The notes under the pieces were generated by a model that saw only the letters and a program-made list of their open reading frames with translations, was not told the DNA's origin and searched no databases. Position numbers and translations under genes: made by a program. 64,000 bases of DNA from Gnetum montanum (lineage: Eukaryota; Streptophyta; Gnetopsida; Gnetales; Gnetaceae). Location: positions 847,966 to 911,965 of the forward strand of contig MNCI01004050.1 in assembly GCA_015680685.1 (NCBI GenBank), read 5' to 3'. This document shows positions 20,701-33,092 of the stretch, piece by piece (position 1 is the stretch's first letter; each line of letters begins with the position of its first letter).

Positions 20701-23230
20701 TGAATAAAGAAGAGCCTTTCATGATTCATTTCTAGTAATCTACAAGTAGATGAGGAGACTTCTAGGATTAGCTCCTTTCATGGAAATATTACCAACCTTG
20801 ATCCAATTGGATATAGCATGGATTAACATGACTATGTGGATTTTGGAAGGAATTTGGTTGAAGGGTTCTCAAAAGGAATAGATGTGGAGGATGAAGGAGA
20901 TGCAAGGTAACTAGTTGTATGAATCAATGAAGGCATTGTAGGGCTATTGGTTTGAAAGAATGGTCTTTTATAGGATCTAGTTGCTGAGCCACTCAACTAC
21001 AAAGTTAGCTATAAGTTAATAGCCCTACTAGCATTATGTTGTTGCAACTACATGGAAATCTTCCCATACATGAATGGAGTAGGTGGTAATTGGATTAATG
21101 GAGGAGGAACATATGCTAAAGGATGTTAAGGGTGATAAGGGTATGGGGATTCCCCTCTAGGAGATGGAGAATGAGTTTTATAATACTCTAGAGGATAATA
21201 GTGAGGTTAGACTAAGGCATGATTGAAAGAGTCACGTGGAGACATGGGTTGTTAGACATAGTGCCCATATGGATTTAGCCATCTATAAGGGTATTGCTAC
21301 CTTTGTAATGAGATCCCCCATGACTATGAGTGCTCCCATTAATGATACTACTCATATGGTTGTGGTAGAGTTCCACTTGGATAATAAGCTTGTTGTTGGT
21401 GGAGCTACTTGGGATTGCCTTGAGGACAAGGAAATCTTCTAGGTGCTTACCTTCTTACTAGCCTAAGGTTTGAAGTGTACACCCTAGACTCTTGCAAGTG
21501 TGACACAACAACGCAACATCTCTTAGGATATTCATATTGGTAGATGTCACACCCACCATCATCATCTAATTCTAACTCTATAACCTCTTCTACTATAATA
21601 GCTTTTCCTTTACCCTTTTGGTACACATGTTTAGCTTCCTTCCTTCTCCTATGTTCATCATTACTACCTTGCTTTTTGGATTTCTTTGTAATTTTCAAAG
21701 CTATTTGGAGTTTTTCATTCAAAGATTCTCACATTTTGTCCACCTTAGTCAAAATTTTGAAAATAGATTTTTGAATTGACAAGGCTTTTCACTACACTAC
21801 TTCATCAAGTGGTGCCTCCCCCTCATTGGCACAAAATAAAACCTTTGCTTTTTTTATGGAAGAATCTTGGTTATATTCTCTCCTTCTTCTTTTGCAACCT
21901 GCTCGATAAGCCTTTGGATCTGATGGGCCTTTAGTTCTAACAATTTCCCTTGGATATAAACCCCAAGGATTCTCCTCATTTCTAATCAAAGCCCATCTAT
22001 GATATGGCGAAGTTACCTCTATTGACAATTACCATGGATAGGACATTTGTGCAAAAGGAAATAATACCTATCTAAGGATTTATGTGTTCCTTGTCACCAG
22101 CCTTGAATTTTCTTTCTCAAATTGGACACTCTAGAGTATGTCTGATATTTATCATTAAATAGCTAAACCATCATACTCCATCTATGAATTGATTCCAGCT
22201 GTAAGAAGTGATACCAACTTTTTGTTTCTTTTGTGAGTGTCCTAGGAAATAGCTTAAGTTTTTGTCAATCATTCTCTATGTTTTGCAAGGCACAAACATT
22301 GTGAAAGGCTTGTAGATGGATTTTTGGATTTGAGTTATATCCCCCTTAAATCTGGGGATATTGTTCATATCTAGCCTCTTAGTTCTACAATTTTTCACAT
22401 GCCTAGGTTGAATTTTGACTACATCTACAATGCTCAACATGATTTGAGTTGCAAGCAAAGGCTCATCATCATCATGATTTTGATGATAGCTACGATGTCC
22501 TCTGCTAGACCTTCATTCATGGTTGGGCCTATGATCATTATCTTGCTATTTACCTCCATCATAGTTTCATCCTCTATGGTTTCAATCATATTCAAAGGAG
22601 GAAGGAAAAGATGAAGATGAAGAGGGAAAAGAGGGAGGAGGGCTGTCATCACCCTAGTGTCTAACACATCCTCTCTACTTGTTATGGCTATGATCATCAA
22701 GTTTATCATCATCATGATGCTTGCTAGAGCCCCTGTCTTGACTTCCACTTTTTCCTAAACTAGGATTATTGATAGTGAACTATAAGTTCAAGTTCAAGTT
22801 CCCTTTATCAGAGTTAAGGGATGGAGAATCTTCATGTTAAGAAACCCCATAGGAAGAATCCTCATTGTCTTTTTAGTTCAACAAGAATAAGGAATTAGTG
22901 AACCATTTTCCCTTCATAGCTTCATGGTGCTTCTCCTAGTGCTAATCTCTTTTGCGTTGTGTTTCTATGGGATGGTAGTCCCAATACTCATGGTCTTGTA
23001 CAACATACTCTTTGTGAAGATCTTGGATGTCCAACTTCTTAAAATTTTGGAGCAACATCCCAAGAATAGATCGATCAAGTGGCAACACAATGTTACCCTC
23101 CATGTATCTTCACCATAGCTATTCATCTTGATGTAGGATGAAGGTGAAGTTGGGTACAAATTCATTTGGATGAGTGTACACCACTTTGAATTCTTAAGGC
23201 ACTAGTGGTTTTGATTCATCATGAATGTGA
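20701..23230 (-). pseudogene. gag of the 14.5-kb Athila-type element
   Basis: It follows the primer site and leader on the minus strand. A basic, lysine-rich part lies at 21447-21722 (KITKKSKKQGSNDEHRRRKEAKH), followed by GGCDIYQYEYPKRCC, which parallels TYQCSIFLYDHPKGQC in the other element and is probably a degraded zinc-binding part. 22276-22330 aligns in position and wording with the 56760-56860 block of the other gag. Frames are broken many times; the N-terminus cannot be fixed. Gag would form the particle shell and bind RNA. Confidence 0.6.
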
Positions 23231-23380
23231 GAAGAAGAGATTTTAGATTAAAAGAAAAATTTAGTGTGATTTAATTATAATTATTATTTTCATTTTTTGA
23301 ATGGTTTTGACTTTAGTATTCATTACAATGATCTTAAATAGTTTTCACTAATTATTGATAGTGCACATAGCTAACTACAA

Positions 23381-23400
23381 GTCCCTAGCAATGGTGCCAA
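23381..23400 (-). other. Primer binding site, tRNA-Asp type
   Basis: The minus strand reads TTGGCACCATTGCTAGGGAC directly after the 5' LTR. It differs from the plant tRNA-Asp complement TGGCGCCGTTGCCGGGGA only at CpG or CHG sites (C to T, G to A). It is the best preserved of the three primer sites here and fixes the LTR at 23401-24275 as the 5' LTR. Confidence 0.85.
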
Positions 23401-24275
23401 TGATGAGTGGTGAGTTGACCCTACGCCCAACCATATGAATCACTAAGCATTCATGCATGATCTGGTTGAATTTCATGGACTTATATCCTTCTATGTAACT
23501 AGTCTCTAAGAGGTGAAACTAACTGTTGCAATAGTTGTCTTTCTAATTACACTTGTAAAATGCAAAGGTATGCTTAAGTGCAACTAAGGCATATGATTTT
23601 TATAATTTTTTGTGTTTTATGTTCTAACTTGCCTAAGAATAAAGAATAAAAAATTATATATTTAATTGCTAATATACTCTAACTAACTAACATTTAACTA
23701 ATCCTAACATAAGCATACATTCCCACTTGCTATACACATCTTGAACACATTTAACACTACTGAGATTACCAAGTGCTAAGCATGTGCTCATAGTGGTCGT
23801 ACTTATGTGCTTAATTAATCATTATTTAATATATATTAATATATCTTAATTTAGCTTAAATTAGCTTAATTTAATTACTTTAATTACTTAAAGCAATAGA
23901 GGAAATTTCTTAAAATATTAAATGCATAAAGCAAATAATTAATCTATTTCAAAGTGTTGTAAGGTTTATTAGAAAGCTTGTCTTTATTGTTGCACATACA
24001 ACAGTGCTCAAGTACAATAGTGCTTAAATAAAGATCCATACACTTTTTGACTCCTACTATGGGCACTTAGAAAAATATTCTAACTTTCAAGTGGAAAAAC
24101 TATTGGAGCTTCGCTACAACTATGAGGCTTATTTCAAAAATGTAGCTAGTGAGTGTGTATTTATAAGTGAAATAGGGAGCCCCATTGATGGGTACATGTC
24201 AATGGGTAAAACCCCACATTGATGGGATCACATTGATAACATTCCGTCAATGTGGCCAATCATGATGCTTCATCA
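23401..24275 (-). mobile_element. 5' LTR of the 14.5-kb Athila-type element
   Basis: Minus-strand ends are TGATGAAGCATCATG and ACTCACCACTCATCA. It is 875 bp and closely colinear with 9732-11195. U3 motifs include CCATTGATGG (24182-24191), CATTGATGGGATC (about 24218-24230) and CATTGACGG. The TATA box (minus-strand CTTATAAATACAC) is near 24155-24168. CTAGT follows at 24276-24280, matching TTAGT before the other LTR with one C/T change. This confirms 9732-24275 as one insertion. Confidence 0.9.
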
Positions 24276-24420
24276 CTAGTGGTAAGACTCTATCTTTTGA
24301 AAGCTAGAATTCATGGGTTCAATTCTGGTGGGTAATGCTAAGTTATAAAGTTCTAATTGGACAATATATCTTGTGATGTACCTATATTGTAATTATTTTA
24401 GGGTTCCAACACCCCCAAAA
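24276..24420 (+). repeat. SINE unit 3, right part
   Basis: It continues 9701-9731: ctagtggtaagactctatc completes the A box, and gggttcaattctggt (about 24319-24333) is the B box. The body has taatgctaagttataaagttc, cttgtgatgtaccta and ccaacacccccaaaatatac, the same tail as units 1 and 2 on the far side of the 14.5-kb element. The unit is an old tRNA-derived SINE used as insertion target. Confidence 0.75.
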
Positions 24421-27182
24421 TATACATGTACTATAGATATCTTGCTAAGCTAGTTTATATATAAAGTCATGTTTCAATTGATGTGCTATAGATACATGTA
24501 CCTTATGATTGATGTTTTAAGAAAATTAAGGGGAAAATTAATTATTAGTGAGGCGGATAGTCCTTGCCTTAGCAACATTTACATTACTTTTAACATCCAT
24601 GCTTGAACTTGATATAATAAAAGGATTTAAGGTAGTAATAAAATGCTATGCCAAAACACCAACATATTTTGCATCACCAACACTTTGCTACTTAATATAA
24701 ATATTATGTCAAAAATCTTTACCATTAACTATAGCTTTTTTGTTACCATTAGTTTTGATTTTTGAGTTAACATCTTTTTTCTTGAGAGAAAATAGAAAAA
24801 CATTAAACAAATAGCCTTCATGATGATAAAAGTTGCAAGAATTAGGAAATATTATAATATTTAAGGATCATCACTTGGAACTATAGTGATCATCCTACTA
24901 AGTCTTGGGAGGGTTCGTAGATGAGTGAAAGCTTAACCATTTTAAGTGGCTGCAACCAAGCTCAAACTCAAGTCTTCAACTTAAGAAATGAGCACTTTGC
25001 CATTACTACAAATGATGATTCTTGAAAGATTATAATATGTAATTAGATAAATGTAAGTATTTTCATTTGTTTGCCATACAAATTCCTTTTTACTATTAAG
25101 AAGATTAATTTCAACCAAGAAAAAAAATAATTATTAGAATCAAATAATGTGGAAAAACATTTCATATGCTTAATATGACTAAAAAGAGTAATCATTAGTT
25201 GCTCAACCCTTTGAAAAATCAATGAAATATTAAAGAACTCGATAAACCATGAAACTTTAGAATATACTTCAAATTAGACATTAAAATTGTGAATCCATTT
25301 ATAAATAATCAACATTGCATACTTATGTATAAATGACCCTATATTTAATGCACATTGCACCATCAACGTATTAACTAGCTTAACTTGCAGTAGAAAACAA
25401 GAATAGTACTAAAGTTGAATATTATGCTTTTGAATTACATTATTTAACTGCAAAGTGAAACTTTAATTGCAAGACATGTAATCAAAAATTTGAATGAATA
25501 TATAATGTGATATAAGATCAACAACTAATAACTTATATACAACATGAGGAAGAACACACTCAAGCATCTCATTTACACTAATATCATTAGAAAAAAGTGT
25601 TACATATTTTTGCTTTCTAACTTATAGATCTACATTATGGAAATTCATAGAAATTCATTATTTAGTATAAGAAATATAAATTTCAATATTAGTAGAATTT
25701 GGAAGTAATTTAGAATCCTAGTATGGGAGAGATAATATAGAGAAATCACTTTCGGTGACAAAATGCTAGCTAGATTAACATGCTTTGCCAAATAAGAATT
25801 TGGATCTACTTTGCAAATCATGTTTATTTGTTGAGGAAAAAATGGTTGATAGACCATGATGTCATTATGCAAAAATCCTTTTCAAGCATCATCCTAATAC
25901 TGTAAAGATTCTTGATTGCTATTATAGAGAATGACTATGACAAAAAGATATGAGAGGCTAGAGATACAAATTTATAATAGTGTAAATAGAAATAAATGAT
26001 CATGTATTTATCCTTAAGCATATATTATAAATCATATAAATATATGATATTTATAGGATTATAAAAATCTATTATTTAAGTCTCTTCCTCTATTGCATTT
26101 GTAAGTTTGTCATTAGCTTATTTTCAAGTTAGTTATGAATTTAAAAAATGATTTGGATTTGATAATCAGCCTTGACTATCACAAAAAGACAGATGGATTA
26201 CGTGGATTATTATATCAATGGAAGCCCTGAATTTTTATTTCTAAATAAATATTCTATAGTGTTGTTTACAACATCATACACTTGTGGGACCTCCATCTCT
26301 AGTTTTCTTTTAGTTTTAAGAGCTTGTGATAATAATAATAATAATAAAGACTTTACATTTTTAGTTAACAATTAATGTGTTGATTTTCTTCACATAGATA
26401 TGTGGTTCTACGAAAGAGAATCAAGGAGATAAATACAATTTTTAAAAAATTTGAAGAATTAGAGAGAGATTTCAAACATGAGTTTCATGATGATTACGTA
26501 TGTTTAACTACCATGCACAAAAGCACATGGCATCCATGCTTCTTTTCGAGGAGGAGAATAAGGAGGAGGAGAGGAAACGTAAGGACTCTAAAAGCCCACA
26601 CAAGCAAACAAAGAAATCATCATTAAAAATTAAGCAAAAGCCTCTCTTTCTTTCATTTTTTCATCCATTGTCATTTCCATTCCCATTATTCCTATTGTTG
26701 CTACCTGGACATTACTAATTATTGTTATCACATGTTATTAAGTTGTTGCTTGTTGTTGTTTACTACTTGGAGGTTGCTATTATTGTAAATTGTTATTTGC
26801 TACTACGTGGAAGTTGTTATTGTTATTATTGCCTATTGCTGCTATCTTCAAGTTGTTGCTGCTAGTTGATTCCTACTACCTATAACTTCTTGTTGCCTAT
26901 TATTTGTCATTATCTAGAAGGTGATGTTTCTACTTAGTATTTTTGTAGTGTTGTTGCTTGTAAGCCACTTGTGGCTTTGCTAAGTTTCTATCTTGTCATA
27001 GTTTTATTATTTTAATATTATTATCTATTTAAGTTATTCTTTCTCTATGTTCTTTCTTTGTCCAAGGTTTCTCCTAAATGCAAGATAATTAACATTTTCA
27101 ATTTAATATTTTATTTATTATTTAAAACTTTACCAAGACTATTCTAGGCTAGCCATGTCCATAAGTTAAGTGCTTTAGGTAG
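24421..27182. other. AT-rich DNA without recognisable gene
   Basis: Both strands were read and no known protein family was recognised. Short open frames at 25645-25872 and 26172-26718 have low-complexity compositions and no supporting homologue here. A simple AAT run lies at about 26331-26347 and a GTT/ATT-rich tract at 26700-26980 (listed). Decayed transposon DNA is the likeliest content. Confidence 0.4.
26700..26980 (+). repeat. GTT/ATT-rich imperfect trinucleotide tract
   Basis: Runs such as ttgttgcttgttgttgttta, ttgttattgttattattg and gttgttgctgctag alternate with a recurring phrase tactacttggaggttgctatt / tactacgtggaagttgttatt (about 26760 and 26804). It looks like a decayed microsatellite with local duplications. 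Confidence 0.6.
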
Positions 27183-30100
27183 GATAACAACCCATATTTA
27201 GTAAAGGTTAATAACCTATTTCCTTGTATGCAAAATGGTTAAGGATGGTTAATAATATTAATATTAATTTTTATATCCATAATTACTCATGTTTACTTTT
27301 TTTTTTTTTTACCATTGTGCATGATTAATGATTTTTACTTATTACTGGTGTGAACTAACCTAGTGAATGAGTTGTGGTAGGTTCTCATGAAGGCTATGGC
27401 ATGACATGATATGGCTATGATGGCATGACATGTGATTTATCCATGTAATTTGTAATTTTAATTTTAACTTGGTTATTTTTTAGATTAAAGGGGAGAAAAC
27501 TAGATGAGTCACATGGGTCTTGGAGGTAGATGAAAGGGTAGCTAGGTCACATGGGTTGGGGGTAGATGAAGTAGGAAAGAAGCCTTTAAGTACCATGCAC
27601 TCTCTTAAACCAAAGCATTCTTGGTCTCTTAGCTCTTAGGTTAGAGGGATCTTGGGTTGGAGGTGTGTGAGAAGCTTACTAGTTTAGGAAGCATGTGGGA
27701 AGACTCAAGTAATAGAAGCTAGCAACATTTCAAGTGAGTAATCTTTGTCCCCTTTTCATGGTTGTTTTAGTTCACCATGTTTCACATAGATCGGGGTTGG
27801 GTTTTGTTGTAATCAATGGAAAATTATGTAGATATAGAATATTTAACATGGTTATTGCTTCCACGTGTTGAATTTGAATTTTTATTGCTAGATTTGTTGA
27901 TTTTCCTAATTTAAAGTACTTCCTATGAACTTTGCCTTTTGAGGCTTTAGGATGATTTGCATAGGGCTTGGTAAAATGCCCATATCTCTCTCTGTATTTA
28001 GAATATGGTTTTGATCTAGCTATTTTTGGATTTCTTAGGAAATTATCTACAGCTTTTATATGGGAATCTAATAATAATTCATTGCAGATAAGGTGCTACA
28101 TGTTATTTTTCAATGCTATTCATAATTAGAGAAATTTTAGTATGGTCTAGATTTAAGGATATATCTCTATTTTGATTATGTATTTGATTTTGAAATTTTA
28201 CTATGATACTTACAACATATGTACCGTCTAGATCCAAGTGGAAGAATAAGAAATTAGCATGTGTGGTTAGAGTTATGATTCCATATTTGGGGGTTGTCTA
28301 ACTTTATTTGAATCTATGTAGAAATTTGATATAGAGATTCATCTATTAATATCTCCATATTTGTACATTGCTTTGTTATGAAATTTGTATGTGACTTAGA
28401 TGTGGATGTTATATTTCCAACCAAAATAGAAAGAGTTAAAAAGATGATTGTTTGATAGAGTTATATGAAATTTACTATTAGTCACTCATTCTACCTCTAT
28501 TTTTGATTACCTATAATGTTGGAATGATATATATTGTTGTATTTTTACCATAGCTAAGTATGGATATTAAATTTTAGATGAATCATTGAGTATGTAGAAA
28601 TTCATAGGGATGTGTGACGTATGGATGTTTCATTTATGGCTGTTCAGTTTGAATAGTATCTAGTAAATTATAGTTTTTAGAAGTTGCATTCTAGTGAGGT
28701 TGGTTGGAGATGTGTATCATTTTTTTATTTTGATCCTTGACATTACTATATGTCTTTTGAAGTTGTTGAATATTAAATATTGCAAATTTTTGAAATGATA
28801 TGTCGTTTAATTGATTATAAATCTTTGGATATTTGGAACATATTTTGTTGAGTTTGGTCTTGTGATTGGGTGTTGAAATTTTGGAGGATTTGGATCTATT
28901 GATTTGGATTTTTGGAACATTGGATTTGTTGGGACATGCTAGATTGTTTATCTTGGAATTGTTGCAAAGCATGTCAAATTTTGGGATTTTGAATGACATG
29001 TTGGATTGATGGTCCTTTTGTTGTCTTATCTAAAGATGATGTTGAATCCCTCTACCATCAATGTTGGTTTGTCATCTTTTGATGATTATGAGATGGCTAG
29101 ATGATGTCATGGCTTGCTTGTGTGTTGTATTCTTGGATGATGAAGCTGGCATTGAGTTTGTGGTCAATTAAAGATGAGGCTTCCTAGAGTTGATATTTTT
29201 ATGATTGACCTTCACTATCAGTGCACTAGTGTGGTTGTTGCTACATGCCCCATTTAGTACGAGAGGGTGATCCATGGCTCATTGGTCTTATTTGGTTGGT
29301 TGCTCCAAAATGATAGAGGTGGGTATCCATAGGGACACCTCTAGCATTGACATATTTGGAAACCTTGGTGGGGATCCATAGGGACCACCTTAACTCATTA
29401 AGACTAATAATAAATCTATGTACATGGTAATTTGATATTTTGTTGGAAACTTTGATTTGGAAATTTGAAAGTATGCATGACAACTTTATACACATTTACA
29501 TTGAGTGTAGTGTGTGCTAGACTCCTTGTTTGTTTAGTTGTGGGTAAAGTGGAAGAATGTTGGTTTTGGACCATTGCAATGGTTAAAAGGATGGATCCCA
29601 TAATTATTGGATAATTTTTTGGCATGTTTGTGGATTTTTAGTTTCATATTTATGGATGATCTTGAATGTTTATGGTGGTTGTTTGTTTGGATATCCTTTG
29701 CATTAATAGATGTATGACATTGAATTTTTGGCATGTTTGCAATGGATGATCTTGGATGTTGTAGTGGTTGTATGTTTGGATATGCTTTGCATTAATTGTT
29801 TTGCACGTTGCCATGCCCTACCTAGCCCCCATGAGACCTATCCTTGATTCAGCTGGAAAATGATGCCAAGGTTACTCACTCAATGGTAGTTGATATTTTT
29901 GTTTTATGTAAAAATATTTTGGGCTAGGAAGAGCATGAAGTACATGTGGTACCTTGGAGATGTTCATAACACAAGATGAAATTATGTGCTATTTGGAATT
30001 ATAATTACTATTTCATAAGTAGATGTATATTAACTTGATTCATGTGTGTGGATTTTTATAATAGGCTTGTATGGATTATGAATGAGAACTTATCATATTT

Positions 30101-30406
30101 CTTTATGTAAGATGTTTTGGATGAATTACTTATGGAGTCTAAAATTTCATTGATGTAAGGTTTCTTTTAGTGGATGCTTATAATTTAAATTTTTTGTATA
30201 TATATTCATCTTAATATTGAAAAATATAATTTTTTCTCATTATCTTGTCTTTTAATCTCCTCTTCCTCTTGGTCATGGATTAACCATACTTTCTTTTACT
30301 ACATTAGAATGAAATGATTTCATTACTTTGCCATGATAATCCCTTGGTATCTGTTGTTACCTCACGTAAATCTCTTCATCCTAAGGATATGAAGGAGGGT
30401 GTTACA
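27183..30406 (+). mobile_element. 5' LTR of a Tekay/Del-like chromovirus, about 3.2 kb
   Basis: The left end gaTAACAACCC matches TGTAACAACCC at 40253, where it follows a purine tract. The right end TGTTACA (30400-30406) completes a TGTAACA/TGTTACA inverted repeat and is followed at once by a tRNA-Met-like primer site. The first ~1300 bp recur at 40253-40310 plus 46425-47665, and the first ~1790 bp recur inverted at 47666-49489, so that part is confirmed as LTR. The last ~1.4 kb rests on the end signals alone. Very long for a plant LTR, although Tekay/Del LTRs are known to reach this size. Confidence 0.75.
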
Positions 30407-30424
30407 AGTTGGCATGGGATCATA
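30407..30424 (+). other. Primer binding site, tRNA-iMet type, decayed
   Basis: AGTTGGCATGGGATCATAG follows the LTR end directly; the usual site is TGGTATCAGAGC with one or two spacer bases. The match is partial, but position and the following gag on the same strand support it. Confidence 0.55.
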
Positions 30425-30439
30425 GATTGGAAATTTTCT

Positions 30440-31560
30440 AATTTCGTGTACTTTGTTTTAGCGATGGTAGATGTTAAGTGAGGTTGTGGCCAAGGTAGAA
30501 GTATAGGTGTTGGACCTAGTCAACCAACACCAATGCCTAAACTTATTGATAATTTAGTGGAGGAGCCTTCAACAAAACCTTGTGTAGAGAATGTGACCTC
30601 AACACCAAAATCAAATAAGGGGATAAGCCAAGTTTATTTCAACCACTATATGGAGTAATTCCTCCTTCAACATAGTGAGGAATATTCCTTACAACCAAGA
30701 TCTATGGTGGTTTTAGGGGAAAGTGATAGTAGGGCACCCATGAGTAGGAGCTTATGGAATAGTTTTGTAAGCCTAGACCACCAACATTCAAAGGGGATGA
30801 GGACCCTACCATAGCTATGGAATGGCTTCAGGAAGTCATCAAGATCTTCAAGTTATTAGGATGCACTCCATAATAGCAAATACATTTGGTGATCTTTTAG
30901 TTTAAAGGTGCTACCAAGTGATGTTGGGATGTGAAGGAGCTTACACATCATTGGAAGGATTAGGATGTTCATTGGAATAACTTTGTGCTAGTTTTCAATC
31001 AAAACTATGCATCTACAAATTTTGTGGAGGCTAAAGTAGATGAATTTCATAGCCTCTACTAGGATGACAAGTCAGTAAGTGAGTATTAGTGCAATTTTTT
31101 GGAGTTGATCATGTATGTTCCTCACATACATATGGATGACATGACAAGGGCTAGGAAATTTATTCCAAGGCCTTCATGCTTTGATTAAGGACCATCTTCT
31201 CCCTCAACATCATTTAACATATGAGGAAGCTTGAGTTGCTGCATTGGAGCTAGATTGTAGTTAGATGGTAGAAGTAACACATTGTGATTATTCTTAGAAG
31301 AGGGCTCAATTATCTTCTAGGAATTTCAATGGACTAAAATGTGCCCATAGTATTCGTTCTAAAAGGACTCAATCTCAATAGTAGTCTGCAAGGTGTGAGA
31401 CCATTCATGGACATATCACTTATTATAGTTGTGGTAAAGTGCTCATACTAGGTAGGAATGTCCAAATTGTCACAACTATGTCTAGGCTAGTCATAAGAGT
31501 TTCAATTGTCTAATGAATTCAATAGGGAAGGAAACCTCTAAGGGATCATGATGGTGCTAG
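30440..31560 (+). pseudogene. Chromovirus gag
   Basis: Plus-strand fragments include WDVKELTHHW, HWNNFVLVFNQNY, FVEAKVDEFHSLY and SVSEY (30930-31090), the retrotransposon gag block with the F..F...Y / A..EF..L pattern. A zinc-knuckle remnant follows near 31425-31470 (TYYSCGKV, then RNVQI), with the first Cys and the His of CCHC lost. Gag builds the particle. Several stops interrupt it. Confidence 0.75.
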
Positions 31561-31872
31561 AACACAAGCTAGTATCTATGCTTTAACTAATGAACTGGTG
31601 GAGGAACAACCCATCACAGTGATGGAGATAGAAGGTATGATCTCAAATCTTGAAGTTTTTATTCTCTTCAACCCTTGTGCTAGTCATTCTTTTATTGATC
31701 CTTCAATAGTTAAAAGGGTGGGCTTGATATGTAAGCTCCTAACCTAAGGGCTTATTGTTAGTATTGTGGATGGTAGTACGCTTGTTTTAGAACAAGTTTA
31801 CAGATCTGTTCCTTTAATCATCCAAGAGTTCCTTGGCCTTATGGCCTTCATGCTAAGAGCTTAGGGAACTAC
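31561..31872 (+). pseudogene. Chromovirus aspartic protease, split by a copia insertion
   Basis: Plus-strand reading gives EEQPITVMEIEGMISNLEV, then FILFNPCASHSFIDPS (about 31660-31705). The usual active site is DSGASHSFI; here Asp-Ser-Gly has become Asn-Pro-Cys, so it is dead. The frame ends at the copia LTR at 31873. The continuation LRMDWL (normally LGMDWL) is found at about 37253-37275, after the insertion. Confidence 0.75.
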
Positions 31873-33092
31873 TATGGATCATTGAACTTAGAAGGAATGG
31901 ATGAATAATACCCCACATTAAAACTTTTGGCACATACACTAAATTTAATGTGGTTCCCCAACTTGGGTGTTTCACACTTGGAGGGTGGATTGCAAGCACA
32001 CCTCTAGACCTTGTTGCTCTCAAATGTAATTTGAAGGATCCACACCCTATATAGTCTTTAAGCTTGCTCTGAAGTGTTGTGTTGTAACACCAACCACTCA
32101 ACCTCATAAGGCCTTGTTAAGCCTGGAATGTGGTTTCTAGGCTTCCACGACCTTTACAATCTTCATCTTTGCTCCAAAGTGTTTTGTCACAACACCAAAA
32201 ACTTAATCCCATAGGATCTTAACATGATCAAGCAAGATGCCTTCTAGCAAGAAGCATATCAACCCTATAGGTTAACAAGGGAGAACAATTACAAGGGATA
32301 AATGCAACTCAGTTTGTTGATCCTTACACATTGAGGTACAACACACTTTACAATGAAGAGAATGATTGACAAAATGATTATAAAATGATTGCACATAAGC
32401 TTGGATATTTCCAAATGCATATGATGTCTTCTTATAGCTACCATGTTACTAAATCCATCTTGGAACTCATGCAATGATTAGCCAACAATCATGAAAAACG
32501 TCTTCTCCATGCCTAAGACATCTTTCTATTCTCACCTTCTATTCTAGGAAGATGTCTTTGTCTAGGGAAGATGTCTTTGTCTAGGAAAGATGTATTTCTA
32601 AAATTTCCATTCTAGGAAGACATTTTGTTTGATGTGAGACATCTTTATGAATCTAGCCTACATTTTATGAAGACGTCTTTCTCTAGTAATGACATCTACT
32701 ATTTTTTGAAGACATATTTGTTTGAGTTCACTCCAATTCTACCAAGATGTCTACTATTTCTTTGAGACATATTTCTTTATATTCTTTTGCATGATGAATT
32801 CATCATTCCCTATCCAAAACCTTGATCTTCCTCAAGCTTTAATGATGAACACTTTTCTTATACAATATCTAGTCCTCATCCACGTTCTTTGGAATTCTTG
32901 CATGTTTATTTGAAACCTTGTAGATGATCTTCTCCTTTGAGCTTTAAACAAGTTCATTTCTTCTCATCTTGTAGGCTTTAGTTCATCTTGGTTTCCCATG
33001 TATGTTGTCCTAGAAACACAATAACCACACAATCATGCAAACAAACTTTGACTCCATTTTACTTAAATTTTTGACACACCAAAAGGTCCACA
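31873..33092 (-). mobile_element. 3' LTR of copia-type element L1
   Basis: Minus-strand start is TGTGGACCTTTTGGTGTG at 33092, and the end is near 31873 (GATCCATA, expected GATCCACA). Purine tract AAAAAAGAGGAGAT lies just to the right (33093-33108), so this is the 3' LTR of a minus-strand element. U3 at 32510-32780 is crowded with AAGATGTCTT / AAGACATCTT-type motifs. A TATA-like TTTTATAATC is near 32375. 1220 bp. Confidence 0.8.

Noticed and set aside
22399-22748. Overlapping open frames on both strands rich in Met and Ile
   Set aside because: They come from low-complexity CATCAT/ATGATG runs in the decayed gag region.
29241-29275. An 11-bp match to the conserved 28S rRNA sarcin-ricin loop (agtacgagagg)
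   Set aside because: The flanks do not match rRNA, and the stretch lies inside the long chromovirus LTR; chance match.
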